Assembly: GCA_031761405.1 (NCBI GenBank)
Contig: JASEVX010000035.1
Span: 620,001 to 684,000 of the forward strand
Direction: 5' to 3'
Length of the DNA: 64,000 bases
Source of the DNA: Serripes groenlandicus
Lineage: Eukaryota; Mollusca; Bivalvia; Cardiida; Cardiidae
Positions 57,022 through 64,000 of the stretch are shown piece after piece; position 1 is the stretch's first letter; every line of letters begins with the position of its first letter. Made by a program: the position numbers and the translations under genes. The notes beneath the pieces are model-generated. The model saw only the letters and a list, made by a program, of their open reading frames with translations, was not told the DNA's origin and ran no database searches.

Positions 57022-59330
57022 TCATATGGTTTCGGAAAAAAACGTGTTTTTCCAATTTCCTTCTTTACTGTATGTATAGAGTAACTTTTGTTTTAGAAGT
57101 CTCCCATGCTCTAAGCTGGTGCAATCGGTAGAGTGCATATGCACAGCGCTTACACTATCCCGTTTACCAATGTCGTTCATATGGTTTGGGAAAAAAACGT
57201 GTTTCTCCGATGTCCTTCTTTGTTGCATGTATAGTGTAACTTTTGTTCTAGAAATCTCCCATGATCCTAACTGGTGCTATCGGTAGAATGCATATGCACA
57301 ACGCTTAAACTATCATGTTTTCTAGTGACGTTAATATGATTTTTGGAAGAAAACGCGTTTTTCCTATTTCCTTCTTTGTTGCATGTAAAGTGTAACTTTT
57401 GTTCTAGAAGTCTCACATGCTCCTAACTGGTGCTGTCGGTAGAGTGCATATGCACAACGCTTAAACTATCATGTTTTCTAGTGACGTTAATATGGTTTCG
57501 GAAAAAAACGCGTTTTTCCTATTTCCTTCTTTGTTGCATGTATAGTGTAACTTTTGTTCTAGAAGTCTCCCATGCTCCAAACTGGTGCAATCGGTAGAGT
57601 GCATATGCACAGCGCTTAAACTATCGCGTTTACCAGTGGAGTTCATATAGTTTCGGAAAAAAACTTGTTTTTCCAATTTCCTTCTTTGTTGCATGTATAG
57701 TGTAACTTCTGTTCTAGAAGTTTTACATGCTCCAAACTGGTGCTATCGGTAGAGTGCATATGCACAACGCTTAAACTATCGCGTTTTCTAGTGACGTTCA
57801 TATTGTTTCGGAAAAAACGCGTTTTTCCAATTTCATTCATTGTTGCATGTATAGTGTAACTTTTGTTCTAGAAGTCTCCCATGCTCCAAACTGGTGCTAT
57901 CTGTAGATTGCATATGCACAACGCTTAAACTATCGCGTTTACCAGTGTCGTTCATATGGTTTCGGAAAAAAACGTGTTTCTCCAATTTCCTTCTTTGTTG
58001 CATGTATAGAGTAACTTTTGTTTTAGAAGTCTCCTATGCTCCAAACTGGTGCAATCGGTAGATTGCATATGCACAACGCGTAAACTATCGCGTTTACCAG
58101 TGTCGTTCTTATGGTTTTGGAAAAAAACGTGTTTTTCGAATGTCCTTCTTTGTTGCATGTATAGTGTAACTTTTGTTCTAGAAGTCTCTTATGCTCCAAA
58201 CTGGTGCTATCGGTAGAGTGCATATGCACAACGCTTAAACTATCGCGTTTACCAGTGTCGATCATATGGTTTTGGAAATAAACGTGTTTCTCCAATTTCC
58301 TTCTTTGTTGCATGTATAGTGTAACTTTTGTTCTAGAAGTCTCCCAGGCTCCAAACTGGTACTATCGGTAGAGTGCATATGCACAACGCATAAACTATCG
58401 CGTTTACCAGTGTCGTTCATATGGTTTCTGAAAAAAACGTGTTTCTCCAATTTCCTTCTTTGTTGCATGTATAAAGTAACTTTTGTTTTAGAAGTCTCCC
58501 ATGCTCCAAACTGGTGCAATCGGTAGAGTGCATATGCACAACGCGTAAACTATCGCGTTTACCAGTGGCGTTCATATGGTTTCGGAAAAAAACGTGTTTC
58601 TCCAATTTCCTTCTTTGTTGCATGTATAGAGTAACTTCTGTTTTTAGAAGTCTCCCATGCTCCAAACTGGTGCTATCGGTAGAGTGCATATGGACAACGC
58701 TTAAACTATCGCGTTTACCAGTGGCGTTCATATGGTTTCGGAAAAAAACGTGTTTCTCCAATTTCCTTCTTTGTTGCATGTATAGAGTAACTTTTGTTTT
58801 AGAAGTCTCCCATGCTCCAAACTGGTGCAATCGGTAGAGTGCATATGCACAACGCTTAAACTATCGCGTTTACCACTGGCGTTCATATGGTTTCGGAAAA
58901 AAACGTGTTTTTCCAATTTCCTTCTTTGCTGTATGTATAGAGTAACTTTTGTTTTATAAGTCTCCCATGCTCCAAACTGGTGCAATCGGTAGAGTACATA
59001 TGCACAACGCTTAAACTATCCCGTTTACCAGTGTCGTTCATATGGTTTGGGAAAAAGACGTGTTTCTCCGATGTCCTTCTTTGTTGCATGTATAGTGTAA
59101 CTTTTGTTCTAGAAATCTCCCATGATCCTAACTGGTGCTATCGGTAGAATGCATATGCACAACGCTTAAACTATCATGTTTTCTAGTGACGTTAATATGA
59201 TTTTTGGAAAAAAACGCGTTTTTCCTATTTCCTTCTTTGTTGCATGTACAGTGTAACTTTTGTTCTAGAAGTCTCACATGCTCCTAACTGGTGCTGTCGG
59301 TAGAGTGCATATGCACAACGCTTAAACTAT
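57022..59330 (+). repeat. ~1,861-bp higher-order repeat (12 monomers)
   Basis: The variant set ttactgtatgtatag / cccgtttacc / tttgggaaaaa / ctccgatgtcc / gttaatatgatttttgg at 57060-57350 recurs at about 58926-59215. Confidence 0.75.
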
Positions 59331-61341
59331 CATGTTTTCTAGTGACGTTAATATGGTTTCGGAAAAAAACGCGTTTTTCCTATTTCCTTCTTTGATGCAT
59401 GTATAATGTAACTTTTGTTCTAGAAGTCTCCCATGCTCCAAACTGGTGCAGTCGGTAGAGTGCATATGCCTAACGCTTAAACTATCATGTTTTATAGTGA
59501 CGTTCATATTGTTTCGGAAAAAACGCGTTTTTTCAATTTCATTCTTTGTTGCATGTATAGTGTAACTTTTGTTCTAGAAGTCTCCCATGCTCCAAACTGG
59601 TGCTATCGGTAGAGTGCATATGCACAACGCTTAAACTATCGCGTTTACCACTGGCGTTCATATGGTTTCGGAAAAAAATGTGTTTTTCCAATTTCCTTCT
59701 TTGTTGCATGTAAAGTGTAACCTTTGTTCTAGAAGTCTCCCATGCTCCAAACTGTTGCTATCGGTAGAGTGCATATGCACAACGCTTAAACTATCGCGTT
59801 TACCACTGGCGTTCATATGGTTTCGGAAAAAAACGTGTTTTTCCAATTTCCTTCTTTGTTGTATGTATAGAGTAACTTCTGTTTTAGAAGTCTCCCATGC
59901 TCCAAACTGGTGCAGTCGGTAGAGTGCATATGCACAACGCTTAAACTATCATGTTTTCTAGTGACGTTCATATTGTTTCGGAAAAAACGCGTTTTTCCAA
60001 TTTCATTCTTTGTTGCATGTATAGTGTAACTTTTGTTCTAGAAGTCTCCCATGCTCCAAACTGGTGCTATCGGTAGAGTGCATATGCACAACGCTTAAAC
60101 TATCGCGTTTACCACTGGCGTTCATATGGTTTCGGAAAAAAACGTGTTTTTCCAATTTCCTTCTTTGTTGTATGTATAGAGTAACTTCTGTTTTAGAAGT
60201 CTCCCATGCTCCAAACTGGTGCTATCGGTAGAGTGCATATGCACAACGCTTAAACTATCGCGTTTACCAGTGTCGTTCATATGGTTTCGGGAAAAAACGT
60301 GTTTCTCCAATTTCCTTCTTTGTTGCATGTATAGTGTAACTTTTCTTCTAGAAGTCTCCCAGGCTCCAAACTGGGGCTATCGGTAGAGTGCATATGCACA
60401 ACGCTTAAACTATCGCGTTTACCAGTGGCGTTCATATGGTTTCGGAAAAAAAGGTGTTTCTCCAATTTCCTTCTTTGTTGCATGTTTAGAGTAACTTCTG
60501 TTTTAGAAGTCTCCCATGCTCCAAACTGGTGCTATCGGTAAAGTGCATATGCACAACGCTTAAACTATCGCGTTTACCAGTGTCGTTCATATGGTTTTGG
60601 AAAAAAACGTGTTTCTCCAATTTCCTTCTTTGTTGCATGTAAAGTGTAACTTTTGTTCTAGAAGTCTCCCAGGCTCCAAACTGGTGCTATCGGTAGAGTG
60701 CATATGCACAACGCTTAAACTATCGCGTTTACCAGTGTCGTTCATATGGTTTCGGAAAAAAACGTGTTTCTCCAATTTCCTTCTTTGTTGCATGTATAGA
60801 GTAACTTTTGTTTTAGAAATCTCCCATGCTCCAAACTGGTGCAATCGGTAGAGTGCATATGCACAACGCGTAAACTATCGCGTTTACCAGTGGCGTTCAT
60901 ATGGTTTCGGAAACAAACGTGTTTCTCCAATTTCCTTCTTTGTTGCATGTATAGAGTAACTTTTGTTTTAGAAGCCTCCCATGCTCCAAACTGGTGCAAT
61001 CGATAGAGTGCATATGCACAACACGTAAACTATCGCGTTTACCAGTGGCGTTCATATGGTTTCGAGAAAAAATGTGTTTTTCCAATTTCCTTCTTTGTTG
61101 CATGTATAGTGTAACTTTTGTTTTAGAAGTCTCCCATGCTCCAACCTGGTGCAATCGGTAGAGTGCATATATACAACGCTTAAACTATCGCGTTTACCAC
61201 TGGCGTTCATATGGTTTCGGAAAAAACGTGTTTTTCCAATTTCCTTCTTTGTTGCATGTATAGTGTAACTTTTGTTCTAGAAATCTCCCATGATCCTAAC
61301 TGGTGCTATCGGTAGAATGCATATGCACAACGCTTAAACTA

Positions 61342-63540
61342 TCATGTTTTCTAGTGACGTTCATATTGTTTCGGAAAAAACGCGTTTTTCCAATTTCATT
61401 CTTTGTTGCATGTATAGTGTAACTTTTGTTCTAGAAGTCTCCCATGCTCCAACCTGGTGCAATCGGTAGAGTGCATATGCACAACGCTTAAACTATCGCG
61501 TTTACCAGTGTCGTTCTTATGGTTTTGGAAAAAACGTGTTTTTCCAATGTCCTTCTTTGTTGCATGTATAGTGTAACTTTTGTTCTAGAAGTCTCTTATG
61601 CTCCAAACTGGTGCTATCGGTAGAGTGCATATGAACAACGCTTAATCTATCGCGTTTACCAGTGTCGTTCATATGGTTTCGGAAAAAAACGTGTTTCTCC
61701 AATTTCCTTCTTTGTTGCATGTATAGTGTAACTTTTGTTCTAGAAGTCTCCCAGGCTCCAAACCGGTGCTATCGGTAGAGTGCATATGCACAACGCTTAA
61801 ACTATCGCGTTTACCAGTGTCGTTCATATGGTTTCGGAAAAAAAACGTGTTTCTCCAATTTCCTTCTTTGTTGCATGTATAGAGTAACTTTTGTTTTAGA
61901 AGTCGCCCATGCTCCAAACTGGTGCAATCGGTAGAGTGCATATGCACAACGCGTAAACTATCGCGTTTACCAGTGGCGTTCATATGGTTTCGGAAAAAAA
62001 CGTGTTTCTCCAATTTCCTTCTTTGTTGCATGTATAGAGTAACTTTTGTTTTAGAAGCCTCTCATGCTCCAAACTGGTGCAATCGGTAGAGTGCATATGC
62101 ACAACGCTTAAACTATCCCGTTTACCAGTGTCGTTCATATGGTTTCGATAAATAACGTGTTTCTCCAATTTCCTTCTTTGTTGCATGTATAGTGTAACTT
62201 TTGTTCTAGAAATCTCCCATGATGCTAACTGGTGCTATCGGTAGAATGCATATGCACAACGCTTAAACTATCATGTTTTCTAGTGACGTTCATATTGTTT
62301 CGGAAAAAACGCGTTTTTCCAATTTCATTCTTTGTTGCATGTATAGTGTAACTTTTGTTCTAGAAGTCTCCCATGCTCCAAACTGGTGCAATCGGTAGAG
62401 TGCATATGCACAACGCTTAAACTATCGCGTTTACCGGTGTCGTTCTTATGGTTTTGGAAAAAAACGTGTTTTTCCAATGTCCTTCTTTGTTACATGTATA
62501 GTGTAACTTTTGTTATAGAAGTCTCTTATGCTCCAAACTAGTGCTATCGGTAGAGTGCATATGTACAACGCTTAATCTATCGCGTTTACCAGTGTCGTTC
62601 AAATGGTTTCGGAAAAAAACGTGTTTCTCCAATGTCCTTCTTTGTTGCATGTATAGTGTAACGTTTGTTCGTTCTAGAAGTCTCCCAGGCTCCAAACTGG
62701 TGCTATCGGTAGAGTGCATATGCACAACACGTAAACTATCGCGTTTACCCGTGGCGTTCATATGGTTTCGGAAAAAAATGTGTTTTTCCAATTTCCTTCT
62801 TTGTTGCATGTATAGAGTAACTTTTGTTTTAGAAGTCTCCCATGCTCCAAACTGGTGCAATCGGTAGAGTGCATATGCACAACGCGTAAACTATCGCGTT
62901 TACCAGTGGCGTTCATATGGTTTCGGAAGAAAACGTGTTTCTCCAATTTCCTTCTTTGTTGCATGTATAGTGTAACTTTTGTTCTAGAAATCTCCCATGA
63001 TCCTAACTGGTGCTATCGGTAGAATGCATATGCACAACGCTTAAACTATCATGTTTTCTAGTGACGTTCATATTGTTTCGGAAAAAACGCGTTTTTCCAA
63101 TTTCATTCTTTGTTGCATGTATAGTGTAACTTTTGTTCTAGAAGTCTCCCATGCTCCAAACTGGTGCAATCGGTAGAGTGCATATGCACAACGCTTAAAC
63201 TATCGCGTTTACCGGTGTCGTTCTTATGGTTTTGGAAAAAACGTGTTTTTCCAATTTCCTTCTTTGTTGCATGTATAGTGTAACTTTTGTTCTAGAAGTC
63301 TCTTATGCTCCAAACTGGTGCTATCGGTAGAGTGCATATGTACAACGCTTAATCTATCGCGTTTACCAGTGTCGTTTATATGGTTTCGGAAAAAAACGTG
63401 TTTCTCCAATGTCCTTCTTTGTTGCATGTATAGTGTAACTTTTGTTCTAGAAGTCTCCCAAGCTCCAAACTGGTGCTATCGGTAGAGTGCATATGCACAA
63501 CACGTAAACTATCGCGTTTACCCGTGGCGTTCATATGGTT
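61342..63540 (+). repeat. ~1,707-bp higher-order repeat (11 monomers), recent
   Basis: The run atcatgttttctagtgacg / gtgtcgttcttatggttttg / ctcttatgctcc / cttaatctatcgcg at 61342-61660 recurs at 63050-63365, and a third version occurs at 62271-62590. Confidence 0.75.
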
Positions 63541-64000
63541 TCGGAAAAAAATGTGTTTTTCCAATATCCTTCTTTGTTGCATGTATAGAGTAACTTTTGT
63601 TTTAGAAGTCTCCCATGCTCCAAACTGGTGCAATCGGTAGAGTGCATATGCACAACGCGTAAACTATTGCGTTTACCAGTGGCGTTCATATGGTTTCGGA
63701 AGAAAACGTGTTTCTCCAATTTCGTTCTTTGTTGCATGTATAGAGTAACTTTTGTTTTAGAAGTCTCCCAGGCTCCAAACTGGTGCAATCGGTAGAATGC
63801 ATATGCACAACACGTAAACTATCGCGTTTACCCGTGGCGTTCATATGGTTTCGGAAAAAAATGTGTTTTTCCAATTTCCTTCTTTGCTGCATGTATAGAG
63901 TAACTTTTGTTTTAGAAGTCTCCCATGCTCCAAACTGGTGCAATCGGTAGAGTGCATATGCCCAACGCTTAAACTATCGAGTTTACCACTGGCGTTCATA

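Larger units (their letters stand above)
39801..64000 (+). repeat. 155-bp satellite array with higher-order structure (~156 monomers, continues past window)
   Basis: The block gttcatatgg lies at 39961, 40116 and 40271 (variant), exactly 155 bp apart, and this continues to the window end. The monomer order from there is gttcatatggtttcgg, an A6-A8 tract, cgtgtttytcc, aatttccttctttgttgcat, gtatagagtaacttttgttt, tagaagtctcccatgctcca, aactggtgcaatcggtagag, tgcatatgcacaacgcttaa, actatcgcgtttaccagtg. Each monomer holds a 12-bp palindrome gtgcatatgcac and an interrupted palindrome gtaaactatcgcgtttac in the cgcgtaaac variant. Because 155 is not a multiple of 3, frames of 60-137 codons arise in overlapping registers on both strands. 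They share no start, promoter or stop design, so none is called as a gene. Confidence 0.97.

Noticed and set aside
39963..63943. Dozens of minus-strand frames of 60-137 codons beginning MHQFGAWETSKTKV or MQQRRKLEKH, and plus-strand MVSEKNVF-type frames
   Set aside because: They arise in overlapping registers from the 155-bp satellite, whose length is not a multiple of three. Both strands are open, variants are not biased to synonymous sites as far as I can see, and no promoter or signal is attached.
37205..64000. CRISPR-like array
   Set aside because: There are no short repeats with unique spacers. The whole 155-bp unit is repeated, which is satellite structure in a eukaryotic genome.

Overview
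The window looks like a repeat-dominated piece of an invertebrate nuclear genome, most likely a bivalve mollusc. That is inferred from the mix of element families: tRNA-derived SINEs, TTAA-flanked and foldback MITEs, a Harbinger transposase relic, an SGNH-hydrolase retroelement-type ORF and short-period dispersed tandem repeats. The base composition is AT-rich, there is a run of 200 Ns, and no operon-like organisation is present. I could not identify a single convincing intact host gene. Every coding stretch I can support is mobile-element derived or unrecognised, and most are visibly broken.

Layout. 0-2 kb: a decayed PIF/Harbinger transposase. 2-5 kb: degenerate tandem repeats, a foldback element and a reverse transcriptase fragment. 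5-17 kb: AT-rich gene-free sequence with scattered SINEs and MITE relics. 17.6-20 kb: an SGNH-like ORF, an array of ~80-bp repeats and a short lysine-rich ORF, possibly parts of one tyrosine-recombinase-type retroelement. 20-22.7 kb: tandem MITE copies and a 730-bp transposon nested inside an older MITE, with its target duplication intact. 24-25.3 kb: a minus-strand pair of unrecognised genes (a C2H2-finger protein with one in-frame stop, then a small basic protein). 25.4-36 kb: SINEs (two with long target-site duplications), a 158-bp tandem repeat, foldback elements, microsatellites and an assembly gap at 33,848-34,047. 36.7-37.0 kb: the C-terminal tail of a non-LTR retrotransposon ORF.

37.2-64 kb: the dominant feature is a satellite. 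A short block of strongly diverged ~140-155-bp units (37.2-38.1 kb) is followed by 1.7 kb of unrelated sequence and then a homogeneous 155-bp satellite that starts near 39,801 and continues past the window end (about 156 monomers). Blocks of 4, 5, 7, 8, 11, 12, 14 and 16 monomers recur at higher-order periods, showing repeated segmental amplification. The many short open frames in this array are by-products of the repeat and are not annotated as genes.

The most interesting observations are the satellite with its higher-order structure and diverged outlier block, the nested transposon, the C2H2/basic gene pair, the SGNH-ORF region, and the TTAA-type MITE family with more than a dozen relics.
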